In this document: positions 9,998-19,663 of the stretch, piece by piece
Layout of the letters: every line of letters starts with the position of its first letter
Position numbering within the stretch: position 1 is the stretch's first letter
Source of the DNA: Adiantum capillus-veneris
Taxonomy: Eukaryota; Streptophyta; Polypodiopsida; Polypodiales; Pteridaceae
Length of the DNA stretch: 64,000 nucleotides
Assembly: GCA_014529385.2 (NCBI GenBank)
Contig: CM043955.1
Location: 148,319,640-148,383,639 of the forward strand
Direction: 5' to 3'
Program-made: the position numbers and the translations under genes
Notes under the pieces: model-generated
The model's input: only the letters and a program-made list of their open reading frames with translations
The model's database searches: none
What the model was told of the DNA's origin: nothing

Positions 9998-12157
9998 TCA
10001 CAAATCATCTCCATCTTCAAAAACTGCAACCATATCATCTACTTCGTCCATATCTGAGCATTCTGAAACTATCTCCCATTCCATATCATCTTCATCATCA
10101 ACTTCTACAGAAATAGCTTCATGCGTTTGAAAGACTCCATATTGCTTTTGAGCGGCTCTAGTTGCAATTTTTTGAGGCTTATAAATAAGTCTCATATTGC
10201 AAAAAACATACACCAAATCAGCAGCCCGTTTAGTATGAAGTCTGTTTCACTTTTTCCTGTGCACAAAGTCGAATGCTGACCAATTTCGTTCACAACTTCC
10301 ACTTGATGCAGCTACTGATAAAACTCTAACTGCAATGTGTTGCAACTCCACTTTCTCTCCACCATACTCCTTCCACCATAAAGGTGCACTTGTTTTGCCA
10401 ATGGCATCTATATGCCACAGATCCTGAAACATACCAGTCTTGTTGGCATAATCTACTCACTGTTGAAAAGTTGTTTTTCCATCTTCGTGCCCTAAGAGTT
10501 GGGAGCACACTGTTTTGAAGTCGGACATAACTTCTTTGTTGGCAGATTGCTGATGCATTTGAAACTTAGGATCCAATACAAAAGCCGCACCATGCCATGG
10601 CGTATGCAACTGCACCCAATGCTTGTTAACAATTGTAATCATGGTAGCTTTATCCTTTGCACCAAAAATGTCATTTTCTCTTAGCTTGCATATAGCCTCT
10701 GACATATACCAGTAGACCCGACCAAAAATAAAAGAATCTGTGTCAACTGCTCTCAAAAGATCTACAAATGGCTTAGAGACAGTTACTATTCTTTCTATAT
10801 TATGCCAAAAGACTGGCGAGTTTACTATTTGTGCACATCGACCAGCTGCTTCCTGATAACCTGGATACTTGCTGAGCCATCCATCCCATCTTCTGTCTGC
10901 TAAGGTTTCCATCAATGCATGCTTCAACTCTTGCAAAGCAGCAAGAACATAGTATGCCGTAGCAAACCTTGTTGCGCAAAATATTTGCAGAGCTTTATTT
11001 GGTGACTTGGTTCAAAAAAGAGCATACAAAAATTGATGCTCTCTAATGAATTTCACCACATGATTTGCATCCAATAAAGTTTGCTTCACACATGCCATTT
11101 TACCAATATCTTTTAAAAGCAAATTTAAAGTGTGAGCTGCACATGGTACCCAAGAAATCTCCAGATACTTGACTTGAATAGCTCTTCCTGCTCCTTTGTA
11201 GTTGGCCGCATTATCTGTGACAATAGCAGTCACATTCTTTGGTCCACCTGCCTTTGCAATTGCACGCTCATACACCCCTGCTAGGTAGGTGATAGTCTTC
11301 TCTTTCAATGAGCTGTCAATTGCTTCCACGAACATAGCCCCTCTAGGGTTAATAAGCATTACATTGATTAAAGGTTTTTTCTGATAGTTAGTCCATCCAT
11401 CCAATGCTATGGTGCATCCATATGCTGAAACAAACTCTAGGACTGTGAGTTTGAGAATGGCTTCAATACTGTCTTTGACTTTATCAAGATATTCAGTTCG
11501 CATCTTGTTATAGTCAGGAAGCACAAATCCTTTTTTGGCTGTACTCATCAAAGCATCTTGAAATATTGGATTGCGCATAACATTGAACGATATGCCACAC
11601 GCAACAAATGATTTTGTCCATTTTAAATGCAACTCAAGCAACCATTGTTTACCTAATGCTTCAGGCATTGTCTATCCATTGGATGACGCTCTGCCAGATT
11701 TTCTTGTGCTAGGAACTCCTCCTAATGTAGAAGCATGTCCATGAAGAGGGTTCAATTGAGAACTTTGATCATTTACTTGAGTAATACACACCTCTTCTGT
11801 TGCCTCATCGCATAAAAATGGTTCAATATTCGCATGAATATCTTTAGAAACATCACCTTTACGTTTAGCTGCAAGAATCAACTTTACTTTGCGAGAATAC
11901 ATGGCAAATTTTTCATGAATATCTTTTGGTGGTGCCCCGCACTTTTCAACATTGCTAGGGACTTTAAACAAATGCTCTTTAATTCTGGTTGCATTACCAC
12001 TGAACTCGTGGCCACAAGATTTACATTTAAGTCGACATGTATTTCTCCCAGCTTTCAACTCATGCACATAACTCCACTCTTGTCCTTTCACCATGATGCA
12101 CAAAAATAGTTTGCTAGTAAAAACAAAGTCAATGATCATTTTCATAATCAAAATCAA
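9998..12157 (-). pseudogene. hAT transposase (BED, DUF659, hAT dimerisation)
   Basis: One minus-strand frame of about 720 codons runs from 12157 to 9998 without a frameshift but with four stops (11672, 11012, 10457, 10247). Domains in order: a BED-type finger (CKSCGHEF...H...C, C45/C48/H62/C73 counted from 12157); a DUF659 catalytic-core region with GWTNYQKKPL, TDNAANYKGAG and WVPCAAHTLNLLL; the middle helical part (NIERIVTVSKPF, LDPKF); the C-terminal dimerisation motif RVLSVAASSGSCERNWSAF; and a tail with AADLVYVFCNMRL and an acidic end. M at 12094 (MVKGQEWSYVHEL) is a more typical start than 12157. It would excise and reinsert the element in the nucleus. The 10247 stop lies where relatives have Arg (KKRNRL), consistent with CGA to TGA decay. 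Confidence 0.9.
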
Positions 12158-13334
12158 TTAAAACATTAAATTAATTTAACCAACAATGATTGAACGAAAT
12201 TAAAATAATTAAAAACAATGATTGAACAAAAAATATACAATAATAAAAAAAAATACCATTGGATTACATATAAATTGCATCGATTTATCTAAAGTGCAAG
12301 CTTGTATCTTTAACACATTACGATAATCAATAATTACAATTAAATCAAGTATTAAAATGATTATCATTATAAAATACTATACATACAAGAGCTATAAGTG
12401 ACATTTTTAAATGTCAAAACGATAATCACTTACAATACTTGATAATTATCGTATCTATGTAAAGTGCGAACAAAAAGTTCTTACACTTTACCATAGATTT
12501 TTAAGTGATTATCTATCTACAATGCGAGCATATGTATGCTCTCACACAATACGGTAGATTTTACAGTCCAAATAAAGATAAGAGAATATGATTATTTTTG
12601 GATATGTTTTTCCTAAATTTTTACTCTAATGAGAGCATAGCAGTGTGAATAGCTCTACACAAAACGTAAAAATATAATTTTGTTTCATTATATTCATTTT
12701 GAAGTGAGAAAATCTCTACACATCAAAATCGAACTTTAAATTACATAAAATTAATTTTTATGTAATTATATTTTTAAACTAATTATCTCATGTGAGAGTA
12801 CACTCTACACACAACGATAATATCTTACTTTTTTTAATTAGTCACTTTCAAGTGTCAATTAATTGAACACATTGACAAGTGATTCTTATAATTACAGTTT
12901 GTATCAGGTGAGAGATTAAACTCTTCACAAAATACAAACTTTCAACTATTTACTAAGTTTTTCAAAACATATTCATATATTTGAATCACAAAACTTAAAA
13001 TTCTATTGAATTTTTATTTTTATTGCATTCAAATTGTTTTATTTTTTTACAAATTACATTTTTTGATCGTTTGGTGAGAGTACTCACATGGAAAACACTG
13101 ACTTTGAAAGCTGGTATGAGACCTTTCGCGTGTTGCTATATATACTAACATATTCGATCGTTATAATTTTAGATCGAAAATACTTTCGTTCGAAAATAAT
13201 TTCGATCAAAAAATTAAGAAGTTATACGATTGGCCGTTTTTGCTCATGTGGCACCGTATAATACGGCCGTATAATTTAGATAAATGAATAATACGCCCAT
13301 TATTTGCGTATTATACGTCTCCCGAATAACGAAT
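12158..13334 (-). repeat. hAT right subterminal region with palindromic repeats
   Basis: Very AT-rich, non-coding. Contains at least five degenerate units with the pattern GTGAGAG...CTCT(A/T)CACA followed by an ACG/ATACAAAC word: around 12520-12560, 12630-12670, 12700-12730, 12788-12820 and 12907-12945, plus a looser one near 13072-13095. Several are self-complementary (GAGCATATGTATGCTC at 12527-12542; GAGAGTACACTCT). On the reverse strand they match the left array. Near the end, CGATC-rich blocks and repeated CGTATAAT/CGAATAA words precede the TIR. Confidence 0.65.
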
Positions 13335-13346
13335 AATGCAACTTAG
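13335..13346 (-). repeat. hAT right terminal inverted repeat
   Basis: Plus strand AATGCAACTTAG; reverse complement CTAAGTTGCATT pairs with the left end at 9 of 12 positions. Confidence 0.75.
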
Positions 13347-13354
13347 TGCTTTAC
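13347..13354. repeat. hAT target-site duplication, right
   Basis: TGCTTTAC, identical to 5752-5759. Confidence 0.85.
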
Positions 13355-13872
13355 AACATAACATTCGGTCACCTGAAGCTCCGTTGGTCCTCAAAAAGTC
13401 GATTTTTAGCTACGTGTGTTCAGCTAAAATACGTAATTTTAAAGAGTGACTGAGGCCTGAGCCTAAGCGTGAGCTTGGACTTGGGTCTGAACTTGGGTCT
13501 GGGAGATATTCCCAATCCCGGTCCTACCTTTAAAATTAAGGTCGTCGCGGCCTGCGTGCAAGTACACACACACTCTACCTACCTACTTACAACTAATACA
13601 CCTACTTTTACACACTAACACACTTCATTAGCTCTCACAAATCTACTTCCTACTTATTGTACTTTATATTACACAGAACTAACAACTTTAATACTAACAC
13701 CTTACACAGGGAAAACACAGTAACCTTTCAAAACTTCATTAACAAAGAAATACACAGTAGCAACACAAAATCCTTCTTCTCAACACACACACCTTCCTTC
13801 CCTACCTTTCCTACAATTGAAATTGCACCACAAAATAAGCACAGAGTGCCATTCAAGCTTAGTGTATGGAAT
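13355..13872 (-). other. leader (5' UTR) of Gypsy A, distal piece
   Basis: About 520 bp between the hAT right duplication and the primer site. Rich in ACACAC/CTAC words and with no credible gene; frames here are short and unsupported. Together with 5604-5751 it would form the untranslated leader between primer site and gag start. Confidence 0.45.
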
Positions 13873-13890
13873 TCCCTGGCAACGGCGCCA
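13873..13890 (-). other. primer-binding site, tRNA-Asp type
   Basis: On the minus strand this reads TGGCGCCGTTGCCAGGGA, one base from the perfect tRNA-Asp-complementary site TGGCGCCGTTGCCGGGGA seen at 54520. It lies four bases from a TG...-type LTR edge (plus strand AAAATGTGCACA). It marks the 5' end of a minus-strand LTR element whose internal region lies to the left. Confidence 0.75.
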
Positions 13891-13894
13891 AAAA

Positions 13895-14155
13895 TGTGCA
13901 CATATATTGCACGTGTCAATGCAAGGAACTTGCCAATACACTGTGTGCGAGCCACAAATGGCTCCAAGCACACAAAAAGCCTAAACTTGTAAGCTCAAAT
14001 ATGGCGATGGTGTGTCACTCACCGCTCTACGCTTGCTGTCGTGGAGGATTCCTTGCCGCAAAGAAGAGGGAGACGCCACTACGTTGCGCTCAACCGCCTC
14101 GCGGCCGTCGTACCGCCGCAATACTCGATCACACACACACTCTCTCTCTCTCACA

Positions 14156-14242
<87 letters not shown>

Positions 14243-14525
14243 GGAGATGAAGATGCAGATGGAGCAAGAGCACTCTTCAATTGCACAAATAAGAGAATGA
14301 GTGAGTTTTAGGTTTAGTGGACGTTTATATGAGCTTGCCCCATTCACACTTGGGCACCCATGCTTAGCCAACTAATCCCTTGAATGTTTTAGTTAGAGTG
14401 CGCCTCTCATCGGCGATCACTCTTACCCTTTTCCTATTGGACTGACAAGCCCGGTACCTGACTCTACCAAATAAATAATACGACGTCTGTCTTAGGTGAT
14501 AGGAATGTGCGTGAGGGTTAACACC
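13895..14525 (-). repeat. possible 5' LTR beside the primer site
   Basis: Non-coding sequence starting TGTGCACATATA next to the primer site. It contains a (CT)n/(CA)n microsatellite (14131-14241). The distal end is not defined: homology to the Gypsy A gag coding region on the opposite strand begins at about 14530. No second copy of this LTR is in the window, so length and identity are uncertain. Confidence 0.4.
14131..14241 (+). repeat. (CA)n/(CT)n microsatellite
   Basis: Compound tract: a short CA run, CT run, then about 80 bp of almost pure CA. All reading frames across it (poly His-Thr or poly Cys-Val) are artefacts. Confidence 0.95.
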
Positions 14526-14559
14526 ACAATACTACATGGAGGACTATTGGGGACAAAAT

Positions 14560-15000
14560 ATTAATTAAACTGCCAAGAGACCACCTCTTTAATGCTATGA
14601 GTGTGGAGGTCCACATGGTGTAGCCGAGTGTCCTATTAGGCTACAAAAGAATGCTACACTAATGCAAACCAATCAATCGAGCACGTCTACAATGCCGATA
14701 CTCATGTGTAATCGATGTGGCTTGATTGCACAATGTCTGAATAATCCAAATGCAACAAAGATCATGCCATTAAACTTGATTGATGTTATCGAGGAGCCAT
14801 CACAAAGTACACCTGTTGTACCAGTAAATGTACTCACACGATCGATGCTCCAAAAACAAAATTATATTCTTGAGGAAGGAGACACAGGATCAATTGCCCA
14901 ATCTCGTAAAAAGAAGAAAACACGAAGAAAGAGATTGCAAAAAGAAGCGAAGTGAGACCCCAGTTCAAAGATAAACATAGGGACTGGTGACGACCTGTAT
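14560..15000 (+). pseudogene. Gypsy gag end with CCHC knuckles (plus copy)
   Basis: Plus-strand counterpart of 2855-2442. Around 14597-14640 the frames give the degenerate knuckle (CYE.GGPH.VAECPI) and the open frame 14662-14955 gives MCNRCGLIAQCLNNP, which has lost part of the HLIxxC knuckle by a short deletion. It ends in a Lys/Arg-rich tail (RKKKKTRRKRLQKEAK). Split by frameshifts; not functional. Confidence 0.7.
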
Positions 15001-15321
15001 GCATGAACGACACTGAAGAGGATTTTGATTCAGGTGAAACCATGGAGACCAAAACGACCACTAGGAAAGAAACCAACAAGGAATATTGTCATGGGCCACA
15101 ATGGCCAGGACCCAGAAAAAAGATAGGAACTTACCCCAAACCCTACTAAGGAGATCAAGCGAGTCAAGCAATTAAAGATTTTGGTAGAAGAGACCCAAAG
15201 GGATCTAGAGCCATCACCTAGGCAAATCCAGATTACAGACACAGTGTTTCCTGCGTAACAACAACCTCACAAAGTCCATAGACCCCTAGCCATACCTAGT
15301 GTCATCCAAGAAGAAAGTGAC

Positions 15322-16450
15322 TTGAAGTCATGGGAAAGTGGGTGTACTCACTTCTTGTTGGAAAGAATGTTTACAGAGGGACTACCTGACTTTATTGAAG
15401 AAATGGAGATCCCATCTTCCCCACGTCAAGGTACTGAAGCCCAAAAGGTGCCGTTAAATATTTCCAAATTGATGGATTTCATGGCTTCAGAAGTTAGAAC
15501 CACCATCATGTCCAAACTATATGGAGACCCCGAGCTATTCTTAGCTCTTCGAGCTTTCCTCAATGGAGAACTAAAAGTCGGGCTACCACAATTTTCACAG
15601 ATGGATGGGGCTAGTGAGATGTCAATAGAGGAGTAACACTTAGATCCACAGCCCAACCTAGATGAGAACTCTATTGTAGAAATACTTGTTAACAAGTTGG
15701 GACAATACTTTGAGGGCGATGATTCCAATGTGACCATACCAATCATCACTAAGGGATTAACTGTGAAGGGAATCCTTGATGGTGGCACTGGGGTTAGCTT
15801 TGTTACTAAAAATTTCTGGGAAACTATGGGAAGACCTCACCTTGGGACCACAACCATAGTAGTAAAGATGGCCCATGGGTTTATTGTTGAACCTATTGGG
15901 ATGCTAGAAGATCTCAAGATCAAGGTCTTTGGACACAAAACAAGAAATACCTTCATTGTTATGGATTTCTCTAAGCACACTATGACATCTAAGATGATCT
16001 TAGGATGTCCTTTCATAAGGGAAGAAAAAATGGTGCATGACTTGTCTAAAAACCATGTCTACTTGTAGTTCCAAGATTATGTCATTGGAGTGGATCTTGT
16101 AACTCGTCGAGCACATCCTCTAGGAAACAGATTATAATTGATCATAGATGTGACACCACAGTTCACTCGGCCCCATTGCAGTATTTTTACATGTGTAAAG
16201 CGGACACTGGTGTTGGGGAAGATTCTCCTTATATGGATGTTCTACTTGGGATGACTGAGTCTGATAATGTGGATTGGATCCACCTAGCAACAACCATAGA
16301 CACTTGAGAAAATAGGGGGACGACCTGGGTAACACCTGAGGGGGATAAAATGCCACCACTTGTACCCTTAAATATGATAGAAGCAATGCATATAACTTCT
16401 GAGGACCTACAAGATGAAGGCTTGACTGACATTGGGGAACCAATAGCGTC
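15322..16450 (+). pseudogene. Gypsy linker and aspartic protease (plus copy)
   Basis: 15322-15636 encodes an unassigned linker (SKLMDFMASEVRTTIM...), absent from the minus copy. A stop at 15634 is followed by 15697-16068 encoding GILDGGTGVSFVTKNFWETMG and MILGCPFIREEK, the protease, nearly identical in order to 2200-1900. Later sequence continues to an acidic Ser/Glu stretch (IEIDSEDEESELNLS, near 16490) but is broken by stops. Active-site DGG again replaces DSG, so the Ser-to-Gly change is shared by both copies and predates their separation. Confidence 0.75.
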
Positions 16451-16620
16451 TCACAAGACTATAGGCCATACGATTCGGAGTCAAAATCATCAATTGAAAT
16501 TGACTCTGAGGATGAAGAATCTGAGTTAAATCTTAGTGCAAATGTGGAGACAGACCATTCAAGGCCCAGTGGTACCCTAGATGAGGGTTATAACATGTTT
16601 GGATGGTACCAAAAAGGAGT

Positions 16621-16880
16621 GTCTTGGACACTCCATTGGGAGGAGATGAAATGGGTGGTGGGTTATTCATTTTCATTTCATATAAAGGAAAGATAAAATC
16701 TTTTTGGCTGAGAGTTTGGAATTTAGGCGGGCTGGAAATTCCATTTCACTTTAATACTAAATCTTAAAGTAGAAAACTGCCTGCGCATTTAAATTCCCTC
16801 TCGCCGCCACTCCTCTGAGATCTCTGCAACGCTACCTCAATGGGTCCCTCCACCTCTTGTGCCCATTCTCTCTCTCTCTT

Positions 16881-16925
<45 letters not shown>

Positions 16926-17191
16926 ATAGCCTCCACTCTCGGGCTTGTGCAACATCTGCAGGCTTGCGGGCTCAGCGCTCTCTCTCCCCAGGGCGGTCAC
17001 TTTTGAAAATGTGTATGCTATCACGTGAGTTAACCAGAGAGGGTTATTAAAAGATCAAAATGTATACATACAGAGGGGGGTGGGGGGTTTTTAAATAGGC
17101 ACGTAGTGTAAATATAGTATGTATATTGAGGTATTATTAATACCTCTTGAACGCACGTGATATAGGAATCTTTTGATAAGTGACCGCCTCG

Positions 17192-17229
<38 letters not shown>

Positions 17230-17320
17230 AGTCCTCCATAGCCGCCGCAAGTGCTTGCGGGTGCAACACAAAGCCATATCAACTAGCTCCTCATTGCCAA
17301 CCGTATTCAACTTCAATGAA

Positions 17321-17362
<42 letters not shown>

Positions 17363-18205
17363 GAGTACTATGGCATTGTTTTGACTATCTTCATTGTTGT
17401 GTCAATAGCATCCTTGCACGTTCCACATGGAATCACATAATATTCATAACGGCAAAAAAAAACCCCTTTACCTTCCTCCATTATCTGCTACACAACATAT
17501 CGCAAGGGATCTTTTGTCGAGTCTACGAAACTACTAGGCTGCAAAGAAGAGGGAACAAAAAAACATGCAGAAAAGGATGGCACGAGCATGAGAGGATGGT
17601 GACATTGATGAGTAGGAGGCAAATAAAATTTGTAGAGCAGTTGCTAAGTGTTGGTGTAGTCAAACAAACGGGCTTTCCGAGGGTCTTCAATGGAGCATTC
17701 TATAACAACTTCTCAGTCATCCAATGTTCTCAATGTTGCAACCCACATTGGAGACAGTTGGGAGGCTGATTTTCTCTAACATTTGTCATACATTGTCTCA
17801 GGTGAAGACTCCTCATTCAAACAATGAGTTATTTTTGAAACGGCTACTGTCATGGCATGCCTCAATGGAGTCAATGAGGCTGACAATGTAATGAGCAATA
17901 ATGATGTTGTGAAGGCAATAGGACTTCATCGAAGAAATGTCGAGGGAGACAGTTTTCGACTGAAAAATGATATGGAGGAGGGTCACTTCCCTTAGACACA
18001 TGTCAACGTCAACAGCATAGGACCAGTACCTTAACAATCAAAACAAGAGAAATCGTGTTTCAATTTTGGTCAATGGAAACCCGCATCTCCCCAAATAAGA
18101 AAGATGTCATTTGAAAGAGAATCGGTAGGAGAGTACATGTGGTGCATCCGGTGCATCTCCTCGATTTACCTTAGGTATATCAGCCAGAACATCTTGAAAG
18201 TGTGT
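16621..18205. other. non-coding interval with microsatellites
   Basis: No gene recognised. Holds (CT)n tracts at 16867-16921, 17193-17226 and 17322-17360, an imperfect inverted repeat (arms 16991-17032 and 17153-17189) with an internal perfect palindrome GAGGTATTATTAATACCTC at 17128-17146, and an A9 run near 17453. From 17460 to 18205 the DNA is unique-looking with only short frames. Confidence 0.6.
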
Positions 18206-19450
18206 TACAATGCTTTACTTAGTAATGTTGGGTGCTTGCAAAAGCTTCGAAATTCTTTTTAACTGTCTCAAAGTGCTTCAAAGTGCATCACTTAGAGCTT
18301 GCAAATGCTTGAAAGCGCCAGAAAATTGCATCTCTGTGTGCATGAAAGCACTAAAAGTGCTTCGTAGTATTTCAGAGCGCTTCCAAAGTGCACTGAAGTG
18401 CTTCATGGTGCTTGAAAGTGCCACAAAGTACTTTAGAGTGCTTTGTAAACTCTAAAGTGCTTTTGAGTGCTGCAGAGTGCCATAAAGTGCCTCAAAATTC
18501 TCTTAAATAAAATCAAAGTGTTTCAAAGCACTTCAAAGTACTTTAGAGGGCTTCATAGTGCTTTGAAGTGCCATAGAGTGCCTCAAAACTCTTTAAAGTG
18601 CCACATAGTGCTGGAAAGTTCTTTTAAAGTGCTACCAAGTAGTTTATAGTACTTCCAAAGTGCATCAATGTGGTTCAATGTGCACCAAAGTACTGGTAAA
18701 GTGCTTCAGTGTGCTTTCAAGTTCCACAAAGTGCCTCAAAGTGCTCTTAAAGTGCACTCAAGTGCTTTAGAGTGCTTTCAAGTGCCCCACAATGCTTTAC
18801 GGTGCTCCATAGTGCTTCAAAGGGCACCAAAATGCATGACAAGTTGCTTGAAAGTGCCACTTGGTGCTTGAAAGTGCCACAAAGTGCTTCATAGTACTTT
18901 CAAGTGCCCTAAAGTGCTTTAAAGTACTGCAAAGTTCTTAAAAGTGTCTCAAAGTGCTTCAGAGTGTTCTCCAAGTGCACTTCAGAGTGCTTTCAAGTGC
19001 CCAAAAGTGCTTTAAAGTATTGCATAGTGCTTCAAAGTGTTTCGAAGTGCTTCAAAGTACTTTAGATTGCTTTAGAGTGCTTGAAAGTGCCTCAGAGTGC
19101 CTCAGAGTGCTTTGAAGTGCCACAAAGTGCTTGAAAGTGCTTTTAACGTTCCACCAAGTAGTTTAGAGTGCTTCCAAAGTGCACCAATGTAGTTCAAAGT
19201 GCACCAAAGTGCTTCAGTGTGCTATAGTGCCACAAAGTGCTCTTATAGTGCATTGAAGTGCTTAAGAGTGCTTTCAAGTGCCCCAAAGTGCTTTACGGTG
19301 TTGTAGAGTGCTTCCAAGTGCACCAATTTGCATGGCAGGTTTCTTGAAAGTTCCACTTGGTGCTTCACAGTACTATCAAGTGTCCCGAAGTGCTGCAAAG
19401 TGCTTAAAAATTCCTCAAAGTGTTTCAGAGTGTGTAAGTGTTGCAACTAG
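18206..19450 (+). repeat. irregular AAAGTGCTTC array (left)
   Basis: About 1.25 kb made almost wholly of degenerate 10-22-bp words centred on AAAGTGCTTC, AAAGTGCCAC and AGAGTGCTTT. Larger blocks recur (for example ...TTCTTTTAAAGTGCTACCAAGTAGTTTA... near 18610 and ...TTTTAACGTTCCACCAAGTAGTTTAG near 19140). It lies directly upstream of the DDE transposase-like gene. A related array in inverted orientation follows that gene at 51890-52690. Frames read through the repeats are artefacts. Confidence 0.85.
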
Positions 19451-19476
19451 ATTTCCGTACTTTATAGTGTTTTTAA

Positions 19477-19658
19477 ATGTCTTTTGTGTGGCAAAGAGAT
19501 TTATACATGCGGTTCCAAAAGGCTAATCCTAACATTAGGATGTCCCTTAGATGCTTTGAGGGTCTGAAGCCATACTTTGTACGCAAGTTGAAGGACCGCA
19601 ACACCTGCTGTTGTGAATACCATGTTCAGCTTGTTTACTTGAAGGAAGGCTTAAATCA
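19477..19658 (+). pseudogene. DDE transposase-like gene, 5' part (split by Gypsy B)
   Basis: Open frame beginning at ATG 19477 just downstream of the repeat array. It encodes MRFQKANPNIRMSLRCFEGL, then KPYFVRKLKDRNTCCCEYHV, a Cys/His cluster (CCC...H) resembling the N-terminal part of DFAENY/SDG-type transposase-like proteins. Gypsy B interrupts it at 19659-19663 (GATGC), and the same phase resumes at 50081. The true start may lie upstream, since 19477 is only the first ATG after the array. A distant DDE transposase is the best guess; I cannot name the superfamily. Confidence 0.55.
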
Positions 19659-19663
19659 GATGC
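19659..19663. repeat. Gypsy B target-site duplication, left
   Basis: GATGC, repeated exactly at 50076-50080, immediately outside the TG...CA LTR ends. Confidence 0.95.

Larger units (their letters stand above)
5760..13346. mobile_element. hAT DNA transposon carrying a kinase-like gene
   Basis: A 7,587-bp unit with 8-bp target duplications, 12-bp imperfect terminal inverted repeats (TTGCGTTGCATT left; CTAAGTTGCATT on the reverse strand at the right, 9 of 12 matching) and long subterminal regions that resemble each other in inverted orientation (CGTATA/GAATA words, TTTTCGATCGAAAA-like blocks at 5859-5890 and 13150-13215). Between them lie, on the plus strand, a kinase-like pseudogene and an intact unknown ORF, and, convergent on the minus strand, a hAT transposase pseudogene. 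Non-autonomous now, because the transposase has four stops. It sits in the leader of Gypsy A. Confidence 0.9.
1..13893 (-). mobile_element. Gypsy A, Ty3/Gypsy-like LTR retrotransposon remnant (split by hAT)
   Basis: Minus-strand element inferred from order: primer site (13873-13890), leader (13355-13872 plus 5604-5751), gag (5603-2442), protease (2200-1352), polypurine tract (825-840) and LTR edge (to 824). The 7.6-kb hAT at 5760-13346 splits the leader and is bracketed by an exact 8-bp duplication, so the two leader pieces were once adjacent. RT, RNase H and integrase are missing from the 1352-841 interval. Whether the primer site at 13873 belongs to this same copy is an inference from strand and spacing; the candidate LTRs do not visibly match each other. 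Confidence 0.6.
14530..16620 (+). mobile_element. second Gypsy A fragment, plus strand
   Basis: Colinear with the minus-strand Gypsy A coding region: begins at CTACATGGAGGACTATTGGGGACAA (compare about 2850 on the minus strand), followed by knuckles, linker, protease and acidic spacer. It retains about 550 bp (15036-15585) that the minus copy lacks. No LTR, primer site, capsid domain or RT was recognised, so it is an internal fragment. No clear target duplication found. Confidence 0.8.

Noticed and set aside
9998..12157. Stop-codon reassignment or RNA editing to rescue the stop-laden frames
   Set aside because: The intact ORFs here end normally, stops coexist with frameshifts in neighbouring elements, and nuclear decay by C-to-T change explains them more simply.
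13440..13990. Small ORFs on both strands in the Gypsy A leader
   Set aside because: Overlapping low-complexity frames without domain support.
13981..14371. Frames of poly Cys-Val or His-Thr across the CA tract
   Set aside because: Microsatellite translation in every phase; not a gene.
18210..19446. Open frames within the AAAGTGCTTC array, both strands
   Set aside because: They arise from short repeats lacking stops; no domain, and the words are periodic at the DNA level.
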